DNA of 44,126 nucleotides from Bacillota bacterium. Lineage in GTDB: Bacteria > Bacillota > Clostridia > Oscillospirales > Feifaniaceae. Positions 1 through 7,758 of the stretch are shown here, piece after piece. The translations under genes and the position numbers were made by a program. The stretch spans positions 1-44,126 of the forward strand of contig JAUZPM010000011.1 of NCBI GenBank assembly GCA_030705925.1. Reading direction: 5' to 3'. The number at the start of each line of letters is the position of its first letter. The first letter of the stretch is position 1. Below the pieces are notes generated by a model that did no database searches, was not told the DNA's origin, and worked only from the letters and a program-made list of their open reading frames with translations.

Positions 1-149
1 GAGTACGTAGACCCGTTTACGGGTAGCAAGTAACACACTTTTGCAAGTGGCAGACCGTACCAGCGCCTTGAGGCGCCGCCAGAAAAACAGGGCTTTGCCC
101 GCATATGAAGAACCCCCGGCTTTGCCGGGGGGTAACTATTAATTTTTTT
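1..149 (+). ncRNA. 3' part of a structured RNA, class not identified
   Basis: No open frame fits this stretch, but it is packed with short perfect hairpins: CCCG/CGGG (12-15/20-23, loop TTTA), CACTT/AAGTG (36-40/45-49), GCGCC/GGCGC (63-67/72-76, loop TTGA) and GGGC/GCCC (90-93/97-100). A closing helix GTACG/CGTAC (3-7/56-60) encloses the first two, giving a three-way junction. A strong intrinsic terminator (112-149) sets the direction as +. The window begins inside it, so the 5' end is missing. The density of compensable stems points to a real structured RNA. A raiA-type or similar Clostridial RNA is a guess I could not verify. It could also be the 3' UTR of an upstream gene. Confidence 0.55.
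112..149 (+). terminator. Intrinsic terminator of the left-edge RNA
   Basis: An 8-bp GC-only stem (113-120 with 124-131) with a TTT loop is followed after about 11 bases by seven T's (143-149). It closes the structured RNA and separates it from the enzyme I-like gene. Confidence 0.75.
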
Positions 150-300
150 GTTCCTAGTTCTGATTCATTATTTTATAGAAAACAAGAAAAAAATACAATA
201 TTTTATCCTTATTTCTGCCGTTTTTGTATAAGTCATGTCATAAATGTCAAAAATTATTAATATGCATACCATAGAATAAAAAGCTTGAATAAATTATTTT

Positions 301-333
301 TTGACAATTTTCGACACAAATTATTTGTATAAT
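301..333 (+). promoter_or_regulatory. Candidate promoter with over-long spacer and dyad
   Basis: A consensus -35 TTGACA (301-306) and a consensus -10 TATAAT (328-333) precede the enzyme I-like gene. The spacer is 21 bases instead of about 17. An inverted repeat ACAAA-TTA-TTTGT (316-328) sits between them and abuts the -10. Long spacers with a central dyad are typical of MerR-type activated promoters (family knowledge, usually 19-20 bases). Whether that applies here is inference. Confidence 0.45.
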
Positions 334-358
334 AAGAACGTCGGGGTGATGGTAATTT

Positions 359-1444
359 ATGGATATTGTTTCTTGCAAAACATTTGATTCAAAAGTTATA
401 GCAGGTCATACCGGAGTTGACATTCTGACGGATGTGGACGATATTTCAAATCTTATGCGTTATAAAAATACGATCAGCGGTGTAATTACTGATGAAAAAG
501 GTCTGCTGTCACACAGTGTAATTTTTTTAAAGCAAATGTGTGCGTCTATTGCTGTCGTTGAAAACGATATATTGTCACGCATAAGAAACAGTGAAAGTCT
601 TATTATAGACGGAAGACGTCATGTTATAATCATAAACCCCGATGAATCGCTGATGAACAGTGTAATTAATAAAGTACGACAACCTTTGGATATAAACAAC
701 ATAACAACAAGTGACGGTATTAAAATATCCTTATCTGCAAGCGTGCTTACTTATAAGGACATAATAGAGGCAACTGACAAATTTCCAGTTGACATAGGTA
801 TGTGGCGCAGCGAAGGTATTTTGATAGGCGGAGAGGATGAAGAAAAGAGTTATAGATCGGCATTTGATCGTTGCCGCAAAATAAACGTGCGCTTATTTGA
901 TGTAACAGGTGACAAAACTGAGTTATGCAAAAACATTTCCCAGGATGAACTATGCGAAATGCAGATTAAAAAACTAATAGATGCCGCTCAGGGACGTATG
1001 TTTAATATTATTATACCAAATGTAGAAGACGAAAAAGATATACTTAATGTAAAACCAATGTTCCGTGGGAATGTTGGTTTTGGCGCAATGATTGAAACCC
1101 CTTCAGCAGTAATACTTTGTGATGATATCATGCGGCATTGTGCCTTTGTTAACATTGGGTTTAATGGATTGATGCGTGAATTTAAGAGCACCAGGGCAGC
1201 TGTTAAAGCGGCGCAGAGAGTTGCACTTGCCTCTAGAAAAACTGGTATTCCAGCCGTTGCATGCGGAATAAAGCTTTGTGATCCGGCATTTTTAAAATTG
1301 GTAATTGGTGCCGGGATCACTAAGTTTTGCTTACCTGAAACTGACTTTAACGATTTTGCCGCAGCTGCAAAAAGCATATCATATACTGAAGCTGTTATTC
1401 AAACTTCTTCATTCTTGGGAAGCTATTATGCCGCTCTTGCATAA
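359..1444 (+). CDS. Diverged PTS enzyme I-like PEP-utilising protein
   Basis: A 361-residue protein that follows the order of enzyme I of the phosphotransferase system but without the HPr-binding helical insertion. Residues about 1-105 resemble the swivelling phosphohistidine domain: LLSHSVIF carries His52 where enzyme I has the phosphorylated His, followed by an INPDE segment. Residues about 115-361 resemble the PEP-binding TIM barrel: GMWRSEG (for GLxRTEF), VRLFDVTGDK (for iRTLDiGGDK), MIETPSA, IGFNGL (for IGTNDL) and VACGIK (for CGE). The barrel Cys and several Arg/Glu are kept, but the Asp of the ND pair is Gly and the Glu after CG is Ile. Start ATG has GGGGTGAT at 343-350. Phosphotransfer to HPr seems unlikely, so the function is unknown. 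It is probably co-transcribed with the phosphorylase 61 bases downstream. Confidence 0.7.
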   Translation: MDIVSCKTFDSKVIAGHTGVDILTDVDDISNLMRYKNTISGVITDEKGLLSHSVIFLKQMCASIAVVENDILSRIRNSESLIIDGRRHVIIINPDESLMNSVINKVRQPLDINNITTSDGIKISLSASVLTYKDIIEATDKFPVDIGMWRSEGILIGGEDEEKSYRSAFDRCRKINVRLFDVTGDKTELCKNISQDELCEMQIKKLIDAAQGRMFNIIIPNVEDEKDILNVKPMFRGNVGFGAMIETPSAVILCDDIMRHCAFVNIGFNGLMREFKSTRAAVKAAQRVALASRKTGIPAVACGIKLCDPAFLKLVIGAGITKFCLPETDFNDFAAAAKSISYTEAVIQTSSFLGSYYAALA

Positions 1445-1505
1445 TTGACATTAGTATCAAACATTTCTATAATATCTCTAAAGGAATCTATTAGAGGGTA
1501 AATAA

Positions 1506-2315
1506 ATGAAATTTTATAACTTAGCTGTAAGCAATATAAAAAGGTATATTGAAACAGAACCTGAAATAGGCATAGTATTGGGGTCGGGATGCGGTAATCT
1601 CGCAAAAGAGGCTGAAATCGCAGTTGAAATACCATTTGACGATATTCCGGGGTTCAAACCTTCAACAGCTCCCGGACACGAGGGAAAACTGGTATTTGGC
1701 AAACTGTCCGGTAAAGATGTTGTTTTAATGAACGGAAGACTTCATTTTTATGAAGGTTATTCCCCTCTTGATATTGTTTTTCCCATAAGAGTAATGAGGC
1801 TGCTTGGTGTAAAAACATTAATTTTAACAAACGCGGCAGGCGGGATAAATCCAAGCTTTTCACCCGGTAACCTTATGCTGATTACGGATCATATTAATTT
1901 TGCATTTCGCAACCCGCTAATTGGTCCTAATGCCGATGAATTCGGACCACGCTTTCCTGATATGAGTGATATATATACGCCCCGTTTGATTGAATTGTGC
2001 AAGGCTACCGCTGATAATTTGGGTATCTCTGTTAAAGAAGGCGTTTATATGTGGTTTTCAGGTCCCAGTTATGAAACACCTGCTGAAATAAAGATGGCAC
2101 GACTTCTTGGAGCCGATGCCGTAGGCATGTCTACCGTCCCAGAGGCTATAGCAGCACATCATGCAGGTATGGAAATTTTGGCTATATCCTGTATAACGAA
2201 TATGGGCACAGGAATATCGAAATATAAACTATCTCACAATGATATTACTAAAGCTGCTGAAAAAATTCAAAATGATTTTTCAAATTTAATTAAAAATACG
2301 ATCAAAAATCTATGA
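1506..2315 (+). CDS. punA: Purine nucleoside phosphorylase (trimeric type)
   Basis: A 269-residue enzyme of the trimeric PNP/MTAP family, which splits inosine and guanosine with phosphate to free base and ribose-1-phosphate (purine salvage, cytoplasm). The family landmarks are all visible: GIVLGSGCG near the N-terminus (phosphate loop), APGHEG, NGRLHFYEG (catalytic-site His), TNAAGGI, the purine-binding stretch SGPSYETPAE with its Glu, GMSTVPE with the sugar-contacting Met, and ITNMGTG with the base-contacting Asn. Length matches the family. Start ATG follows GAGGG about 8 bases upstream. It lies 61 bases after the enzyme I-like gene in the same direction with no terminator between, so a two-gene transcript is likely. 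An hpt salvage gene lies elsewhere in the window (28738). Confidence 0.95.
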   Translation: MKFYNLAVSNIKRYIETEPEIGIVLGSGCGNLAKEAEIAVEIPFDDIPGFKPSTAPGHEGKLVFGKLSGKDVVLMNGRLHFYEGYSPLDIVFPIRVMRLLGVKTLILTNAAGGINPSFSPGNLMLITDHINFAFRNPLIGPNADEFGPRFPDMSDIYTPRLIELCKATADNLGISVKEGVYMWFSGPSYETPAEIKMARLLGADAVGMSTVPEAIAAHHAGMEILAISCITNMGTGISKYKLSHNDITKAAEKIQNDFSNLIKNTIKNL

Positions 2316-2342
2316 TTTTTTATCAAAACACAAAAACAATCG

Positions 2343-2396
2343 AAAGGCATATACTGTATCGAATGGTCTTTAGAAAGGAAGATAGTATATGCCTTT
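2343..2396 (+). promoter_or_regulatory. Long hairpin enclosing the sodC start codon
   Basis: AAAGGCATATAC (2343-2354) pairs perfectly with GTATATGCCTTT (2385-2396). Past a two-base bulge (2355-2356), TATC (2357-2360) pairs with GATA (2381-2384). The 16-bp helix buries the ATG at 2389-2391, while the 20-base loop exposes the Shine-Dalgarno AGAAAGGAA (2372-2380). Such a layout would hold back initiation at this ATG until the helix opens. It could instead be a dyad operator. A second in-frame ATG at 2410 with its own AGGA (2400-2403) lies just beyond the stem. Confidence 0.6.
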
Positions 2397-2898
2397 AATA
2401 GGAACTGAAATGTTTACACGGCTGCTGCAAACACGTCACCCCGATGCTGTGGCCGATATCTTGGGTAACCCTGAGTATGAGGATATAAGAGGTCAGGTTG
2501 ACTTTTACGATGCCGGGAGAGGAACGCTTATAGTCGCTGAAGTATTTAATCTCCCAAAAACAGGAGCTGACGGCAAAGAATTAACAGGGATACATGGCTT
2601 TCATATTCACGAGGGCAGCAGTTGTACAGGCACTCCAGAACAGCCTTTTGCGGATACCGGAGGACATTATGACACCGATAGCCGACTTCATCCATTACAT
2701 ACAGGTGATATGCCACCTTTGTTTGCAAGTGACGGATATGCGTACTTAATTTTTTATACGACCAAATTTCGTCCTTTTGATTTACTGGGCAAAACTGTTA
2801 TAATACATCAAAATCAGGATGACTTAACAACAAATCCTTCGGGGAATTCCGGCGAAAAGATTGCATGCGGTGTTATTAAACAAAATTTAAGGATATAA
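2389..2898 (+). CDS. sodC: Cu/Zn superoxide dismutase family protein
   Basis: A 169-residue protein with the full copper/zinc SOD signature: GFHIHEG (Cu ligands His72 and His74), GGHYDT (bridging His93), HTGDMPPL (His104 and Asp107 as Zn ligands, His101 nearby), VIIHQNQDD (His140), and Cys79/Cys160 placed for the usual disulfide. The family converts superoxide to oxygen and peroxide. There is no signal peptide or lipobox, so it would be cytoplasmic, unlike most bacterial SodC. The loop between the Zn ligands is shortened. Two starts are possible: ATG 2389, which sits in a hairpin stem with the SD in its loop, or ATG 2410 with AGGA six bases upstream, which would remove 7 residues. A 38-bp palindrome follows the stop. 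Confidence 0.85.
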   Translation: MPLIGTEMFTRLLQTRHPDAVADILGNPEYEDIRGQVDFYDAGRGTLIVAEVFNLPKTGADGKELTGIHGFHIHEGSSCTGTPEQPFADTGGHYDTDSRLHPLHTGDMPPLFASDGYAYLIFYTTKFRPFDLLGKTVIIHQNQDDLTTNPSGNSGEKIACGVIKQNLRI

Positions 2899-2908
2899 TT
2901 ATCTATAT

Positions 2909-2946
2909 AAGTAAAGCTGCAGCATTTAAATGCTGCAGCTTTACTT
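2909..2946. terminator. Perfect 38-bp palindrome between convergent genes
   Basis: The two halves (2909-2927 and 2928-2946) are exact reverse complements, centred on TTTAAA. It lies between the convergent ends of sodC and ricT. Each arm ends in a short T run in either direction (CTTTACTT) but there is no long U tract, so bidirectional termination is likely but not certain. The remaining spacer to 3075 is AT-rich and shows nothing further. Confidence 0.6.
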
Positions 2947-3075
2947 GGTATTTGGGGTGGATAATATGAAAAGTGCTTTCCATATTTATATAATACACTT
3001 GGATTCTTAAATTAAAATGAAAAATTTGAAAATAATTTTTTAATATTTATAAAAAGGGCTGTGGTAAAAATTAAA

Positions 3076-3936
3076 CTATTCTTCTAAACCTTTCAGCATT
3101 TCAATTTCATTTTTTTCAACATGAATGACTGCGTCTTTAATTACTTTTATATCTTCGCGCGAATAAATTTTAGGCGGCAACTCCGGTGATTTTTCAAGTC
3201 CTATCTTAATTACTCCCGTAATAGGATTAGCTTCAACTACAGTCCCGTTCCCATCAGGTGTACTGACAATAGCGCCGGCTTTTGGAGTAATGCGCAACAG
3301 TTCGTCGTATGCAGCCTGCTCATATTTAAGACAGCACATAAGTCTTCCGCATGTACCTGAAATTTTAGTAGGATTAAGCGAAAGCCCCTGTTCCTTTGCC
3401 ATTTTTATTGATACAGGCTGAAATTCCCCAAGATGAGTAGCACAGCAAAATGGCTGACCGCATATTCCTACGCCGCCAAGCATTTTTGCCTCATCCCTAA
3501 CTCCGATTTGTCTAAGCTCGATACGAGTACGGAACACAGATGCAAGATCTTTAACAAGATCTCTGAAATCAACACGTCCGTCAGCTGTAAAATAGAACAG
3601 GATTTTATTATTGTCAAATGTGTATTCTACGTCAACAAGTTTCATATCCAGTTTGTGATGTGCAATCTTTTCGAGACATATCTTAAAGGCTGAATCTTCT
3701 TTCTTTTTATTTTCTGAGGCATGTTCCAAGTCTTCTTGAGTGGCAAGCCTTAAAACCTTCTTTATTTCCCGGCTTGGGTCAGGCTCGATATCTTTTGAGG
3801 CGATAGCGACCTCACCCATTTCTATTCCACGTATCGTTTCAACGATAACCATATCACCTACGGAAAGAGGAATGCCGGCGGGATCAAAGTAGTAGAGCTT
3901 CCCAACCTTTTTAAATCTGACTCCGCATATAATCAA
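3076..3936 (-). CDS. ricT: RicT (YaaT) PSP1-domain protein
   Basis: With a TTG start at 3936 this is a 286-residue PSP1-domain protein. In Bacillus, RicT forms the Y-complex with RicA and RicF, which carries Fe-S clusters and directs RNase Y processing and sporulation/competence control. Visible marks are the N-terminal barrel-like segment, then GICGQPFCC and GTCGRLMCC, the two Cys clusters that hold iron-sulfur centres in the family. The longest frame starts at 4020 deep inside holB without a site. The TTG overlaps the holB stop as TTGA, and GGGAGG (3944-3949) lies 7 bases upstream, which decides the start. It is last in the femX-alr-PLP-darA-holB-ricT operon. Confidence 0.92.
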   Translation of the reverse strand: MIICGVRFKKVGKLYYFDPAGIPLSVGDMVIVETIRGIEMGEVAIASKDIEPDPSREIKKVLRLATQEDLEHASENKKKEDSAFKICLEKIAHHKLDMKLVDVEYTFDNNKILFYFTADGRVDFRDLVKDLASVFRTRIELRQIGVRDEAKMLGGVGICGQPFCCATHLGEFQPVSIKMAKEQGLSLNPTKISGTCGRLMCCLKYEQAAYDELLRITPKAGAIVSTPDGNGTVVEANPITGVIKIGLEKSPELPPKIYSREDIKVIKDAVIHVEKNEIEMLKGLEE

Positions 3937-4928
3937 TGTATTTCCTCCCAGCATTTTAAAAGCATATTCATTGCAACGACAGATAGCGAGGTATTGGTGT
4001 TTTCTGCGGTGTCCCTGCATTTATGAATTATGTCTATTATATTAAACAGATTGGCTCTTGTCAATTTCCTCGAATACTCTGTGAGTATTTGCCTGCTTTC
4101 AGGATGAAAAAGGTTACCATTACTCTGGCCCTTGATTTTTATCAGATCACTGCACCCTTTTATGATTGAGTCACAATATTGTAAAAAAGAAGTTCGGTTT
4201 TCGGTCATAGAGAGAATTCTCTGCAAAAATGTATATAAGTCACCAGAGACGGCGGCTTTAAAAAACCCAGGTGCAAAACCTGTCACCTTAGTATTCTCTA
4301 AAATATTTTCCGCTTCTCCAGGTGCGCCACCCGCAAAGGAGGAGGCATTTGAGATTAACTCTTTTGGATACTTGGATTCATATTTTTTATTAAGGAAAAG
4401 TTTTGTATCTTCAATGCTAGGTGATATGAAATTGATTATAGAACCGCGTGATTTTACAGTGGGAAGAAGTTTTTGGAGATTTTCAGTGACGAGAATAAAT
4501 ACGGCAGAAGAGGGCGGCTCTTCAAATATTTTAAGCAGAGCATTCTGAGCAGCAATAGTCATTTTATGTGCATCGCGTATAATAAATATTTTTCTTTTGC
4601 CCTCGCTTGGCATAATATATGCCTGAGAGCGAATCGATCGAATTAATTCGACCTTTATTGATTTTACATTATCCCCGGCATCCGTGACTAACATGTCAGG
4701 ATGATTGCCGCTTGATACTTTTAAACAAGACGGGCAGTGACCGCAGGGCTTATTTTCATTATCGCATAATATCATCTGTGCAAAAAGTAAAGCCGTATTT
4801 GATTTGTAAAGTCCTGCCTGTCCGCTGAATATGTAGGCATGAGAAATAGTGTCCGTCCGAACCGCCTGTTCAAGACGGTCACGGACGGATTCGTTGCCAA
4901 ATACATTTTCTGTCAGGATACTGTTCAT
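3933..4928 (-). CDS. holB: DNA polymerase III delta' subunit
   Basis: A 331-residue clamp-loader AAA+ subunit. The N-terminus has a P-loop-like GQAGLYKSN, degenerate compared with GxxGxGKT, then a four-Cys zinc module CDNENKPCGHCPSC. The central segment QNALLKIFEEPPSSAVFIL is the signature shared by delta' and tau/gamma. The usual SRC arginine-finger motif reads SRGS, so Arg is kept but Cys is lost. In delta' the ATP site is commonly inactive, which fits the altered P-loop. Start ATG 4928 has GTGGGG about 6 bases upstream. It lies 20 bases after darA and overlaps ricT by 4 bases. The darA-holB-ricT order is widely conserved in Firmicutes. Confidence 0.92.
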   Translation of the reverse strand: MNSILTENVFGNESVRDRLEQAVRTDTISHAYIFSGQAGLYKSNTALLFAQMILCDNENKPCGHCPSCLKVSSGNHPDMLVTDAGDNVKSIKVELIRSIRSQAYIMPSEGKRKIFIIRDAHKMTIAAQNALLKIFEEPPSSAVFILVTENLQKLLPTVKSRGSIINFISPSIEDTKLFLNKKYESKYPKELISNASSFAGGAPGEAENILENTKVTGFAPGFFKAAVSGDLYTFLQRILSMTENRTSFLQYCDSIIKGCSDLIKIKGQSNGNLFHPESRQILTEYSRKLTRANLFNIIDIIHKCRDTAENTNTSLSVVAMNMLLKCWEEIH

Positions 4929-4948
4929 TCGAACCCCACAAAGAAATT

Positions 4949-5275
4949 TTATAACTTCTCGAATCTTTCAACATCGAGCACAAAAACGGTTGCACCGCCA
5001 ACTGTTACTTCTACAGGAAAAGAAGTGTACATTCCTAGACCATTGCCTGTAACAGCGGTTGGCATCACCTGTTTTCGCTGTTTGCTGTACTTTTCAATAA
5101 TTTCAAGGGCTTTGTCAACCTTATCCTCTTCAATCCCAATGATAAACGTTGTATTGCCGCTCATTAGAAAACCGCCAGTTGTTGCAAGTTTGGTGACCTG
5201 AATGCCTTCCTTAGTCAAATGCTTCTGGACTGCGGAGCTGTCATCATTGTTAACAATAGCCATAATTAATTTCAT
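4949..5275 (-). CDS. darA: Cyclic-di-AMP receptor, PII-like
   Basis: A 108-residue PII-like protein of the DarA/PstA (YaaQ) family, which binds c-di-AMP as a trimer and passes the signal to unknown partners. The N-terminus MKLIMAIVNNDD, the central LATTGGFLMSGNTTFIIGI and the charged C-terminal helix follow the family pattern at typical length. Its start lies two bases after the decarboxylase-like stop, with GGAGGG just upstream, so the pair is translationally close. The c-di-AMP phosphodiesterase GdpP is encoded at 23565-25568. Confidence 0.92.
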   Translation of the reverse strand: MKLIMAIVNNDDSSAVQKHLTKEGIQVTKLATTGGFLMSGNTTFIIGIEEDKVDKALEIIEKYSKQRKQVMPTAVTGNGLGMYTSFPVEVTVGGATVFVLDVERFEKL

Positions 5276-5277
5276 TT

Positions 5278-6645
5278 TCAGCCCTCCTCGATAATTGTGA
5301 TTTTATCTATAGTGCCTTTGCAATACTCAATAAATTCACGGGTAATTTTTTCACCGGGTGATATGAGAGGAATACCGGGGGGGTAAGGTATAACCGCTTT
5401 ACCACATATTCTATCAAGCGATTCATTTAGCGGGATTTCTTTTTTAATAGGGGAAAAGTATGCAGCCCGAGGCGAAAGCACTTGCTCAAAACGCAAATCC
5501 GGGATTTCTTTATTTTTAGGAGATTCGGGAAGTTTATTAAGAATGGTGCATAACTGCCGTCCAAAATACTTTAGGCTTTCTCTATTGGTTTTGGGAGGTA
5601 TGATTAGCACCATATAACGGTTATCTGCAAATTCTATAGAAATACCTTTTTTTAAGAGAGCGTCTGATGCAGTTTCTGCCGATAATTGTGTCATATTAAA
5701 ATCAAGGGTTAAACGCCAGGGATCCAAATAAAATGAATTGTTTCTGCTTTCTTTTCCGCCGCATATGACACTGACTTTTGAATGCGACTCAACATATTGT
5801 CCTACTTCTTCGATATATGTTTTTACTTCATTAAAATCAACCGTGGCTTTCCCGCTTATTAGATAATCTGTGCAAAGATCAGCCGACATTGATATAAGAT
5901 AAGAAGGACTTGATGATCCAAATAGAGACATCGCGGATTTAAGTTCTTCTGATGAAAAACGCTGTGAATGAAGCAAGGCTGCCCCCGTAAGGGCTGGTAA
6001 AGTTTTATGAAGCGAATCTATTACAATATCAGCGCCATTGAATAATGGATGAAGGTTTTTATCTAAAATTAGGTGTGAACCATGCGCATTGTCAACTACA
6101 AGAAGCGAATTATATTTATGACACACTTTTGATATTTCTTTGATATTACTTATTATACCATAATATGTGGGACTTGTAACGATTATGCAGGAAATGTTCG
6201 GCTTTTCCTTAAGCAAACTTTCAAGTTTCCCCGGGTCAATATAATTTAATACAGAATTTTTCTCAGCATCAGGGTAAATGTACACTGGCTTTTGATCAAG
6301 GAGAACCATTGTATTATAAACCGACTTATGGCATCTTCTGTCTACTGCAATCGTATTTCCCTGACCGCCTGCGAGCATTAGCGCAGTGTTTATGCAAAGC
6401 GTTGCCCCCCCGGCGGAAATAACGCTTGCTTTTGTGCCATAAAAATCTGTAATTTTACGTTCGCTTTGTTTTATAAAAGCTTTGGGATCATACAAATTAT
6501 CCGTTAATGAGGTCTCAGTAACATCAAACGGAAGTATGCTGTCTAATTCTTTTAAAATATCTTTGGAATCGAGTCCGCCGTGTCCGGGCATGTGAAAACG
6601 CGTCTGCAAATTTTCATACTCTTTTAATGCATTGTAGATAGACAT
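5278..6645 (-). CDS. Orn/Lys/Arg decarboxylase-family PLP enzyme
   Basis: A 455-residue fold-type I PLP enzyme of the Orn/Lys/Arg decarboxylase group (YaaO/SpeA-like). Motifs: FHMPGHGG near the N-terminus, SAGGATLCIN (PLP phosphate binding), SPTYYGI, VVDNAHGSH (Asp to the pyridine nitrogen, then Ala-His) and DSLHKTLPALTGA with the Schiff-base Lys. A C-terminal domain contains YPPGIPLISPGE. Family members make agmatine, cadaverine or putrescine, and the substrate cannot be told from sequence here. It starts at ATG 6645 behind a clear GGAGGAA. This enzyme type commonly sits beside the darA/holB genes in Firmicutes, where its role is unclear. It is shorter than the inducible enterobacterial decarboxylases, as expected for this subgroup. 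Confidence 0.85.
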   Translation of the reverse strand: MSIYNALKEYENLQTRFHMPGHGGLDSKDILKELDSILPFDVTETSLTDNLYDPKAFIKQSERKITDFYGTKASVISAGGATLCINTALMLAGGQGNTIAVDRRCHKSVYNTMVLLDQKPVYIYPDAEKNSVLNYIDPGKLESLLKEKPNISCIIVTSPTYYGIISNIKEISKVCHKYNSLLVVDNAHGSHLILDKNLHPLFNGADIVIDSLHKTLPALTGAALLHSQRFSSEELKSAMSLFGSSSPSYLISMSADLCTDYLISGKATVDFNEVKTYIEEVGQYVESHSKVSVICGGKESRNNSFYLDPWRLTLDFNMTQLSAETASDALLKKGISIEFADNRYMVLIIPPKTNRESLKYFGRQLCTILNKLPESPKNKEIPDLRFEQVLSPRAAYFSPIKKEIPLNESLDRICGKAVIPYPPGIPLISPGEKITREFIEYCKGTIDKITIIEEG

Positions 6646-6663
6646 TTTTCCTCCGAATTCGAG

Positions 6664-7758
6664 CTATCTGTATTCGCGAGGTATTTCTGAACTGACCAGC
6701 ATCGGACTGATATGACGGAAAATTGCAATATCTCCGGCGTTGCAGTTTATATCAGTAATATCTAATATTGTCCCGAGCATACATACCCTGCCCAGGGCAT
6801 AGGCTTTCTTGCCATTTATTTCGCAGCTTAAAATTTCTCTTCGAAGCATCGCACAAACAGCACGGTAAACACCGCGTAAGCCTTCTTTGAAATTAAACGC
6901 ATCTCCGGCTCTTTTAATATTAAGTCCGTCTGCATATCCGGCATCTGCGAGTGCGGTAACGGTCTCTTTTTTAGTTTTGAAAACATCTCCATATCCGACG
7001 TTATGACTGGGGGGCAGTTTTCTAATATTATCAATAGTGCATTCGAGATAGCCTACTGATTGCAATCCATACGTTTCTTTGAGAGGCAATTTGCCAACAA
7101 GGGCTGATCCTACTCTTACAGCATCCAATAATTTATCCTGATGTAAAAATACAGCACATGAATTTGCAATATGGCGCATGCCGGGATCTATATGACTCGA
7201 CTGCAATTTGTTGCATATTTCAGTAAATAAATTATACTGCTTGTCCACAAGCTTAAAGTTTTTGGAGAAAGATGCATACAGATGACTGAATGTTCCAGTG
7301 ATATTAATATATTTTAAAGATTTTATTAATGATATTACTCTGTCTATGTCTTCGGGCATAAAACCGTCACGACCAAATCCGGTGTCAAACAGCAGGTGGG
7401 CGGATATATTGACATTCGCCTCTGAAGCGGCTTTTTCCAGCTTTATAGCGCTGTCCTCATTTCCAATAGCAGCAGTAAGATTATATTTGAGTATACTATT
7501 AATCTCATCCTCAAGGCTGGTAGGAGTCAATACTAAAATTTCACACTCTATTCCTGCGTTGCGAATCGCTGCTGCCTCTGCTACTGTTGATACTGCAAGC
7601 ATGTCGGCCTCTTTCTCAACAATACGAGCAAGTGGGACAAGTCCAAGACCATATCCGTTTCCTTTAACAACGGCTATAAGTTTTGCTCCGCAAGAGTACT
7701 TTTTGATTATGTCTATATTACTTTGAATCTTGTCGGTTTCAACGACAAGCCGTTTCAT
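6664..7758 (-). CDS. Alanine racemase family protein
   Basis: A 364-residue fold-type III PLP racemase. VVKGNGYGLG holds Lys32, the PLP-binding and racemising base (VKANAYGHG in classic Alr). NVGYGDVF keeps the second catalytic Tyr, and DAVRVGSALVG keeps the Arg that contacts the pyridine ring. GFGRDGF and ADAGYADG are also family-like. The usual CMDQ motif reads CMLG, so Asp is lost, and identity looks low, so this may be a paralogue or act on another amino acid. The ATG overlaps the femX stop as ATGA, implying coupled translation with a cell-wall peptide-branching transferase. D-amino acid supply for peptidoglycan is the natural inference. The next gene follows 18 bases later. Confidence 0.8.
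   Translation of the reverse strand: MKRLVVETDKIQSNIDIIKKYSCGAKLIAVVKGNGYGLGLVPLARIVEKEADMLAVSTVAEAAAIRNAGIECEILVLTPTSLEDEINSILKYNLTAAIGNEDSAIKLEKAASEANVNISAHLLFDTGFGRDGFMPEDIDRVISLIKSLKYINITGTFSHLYASFSKNFKLVDKQYNLFTEICNKLQSSHIDPGMRHIANSCAVFLHQDKLLDAVRVGSALVGKLPLKETYGLQSVGYLECTIDNIRKLPPSHNVGYGDVFKTKKETVTALADAGYADGLNIKRAGDAFNFKEGLRGVYRAVCAMLRREILSCEINGKKAYALGRVCMLGTILDITDINCNAGDIAIFRHISPMLVSSEIPREYR

Noticed and set aside
3937-4020. Longer ricT start inside holB
   Set aside because: It would overlap holB by 88 bases and add residues absent from the family. TTGA overlap with GGGAGG upstream is much better.
4690-4810. holB P-loop loss as evidence of a pseudogene
   Set aside because: Delta' subunits often have a non-functional ATP site, and the rest of the gene is full length and in frame.
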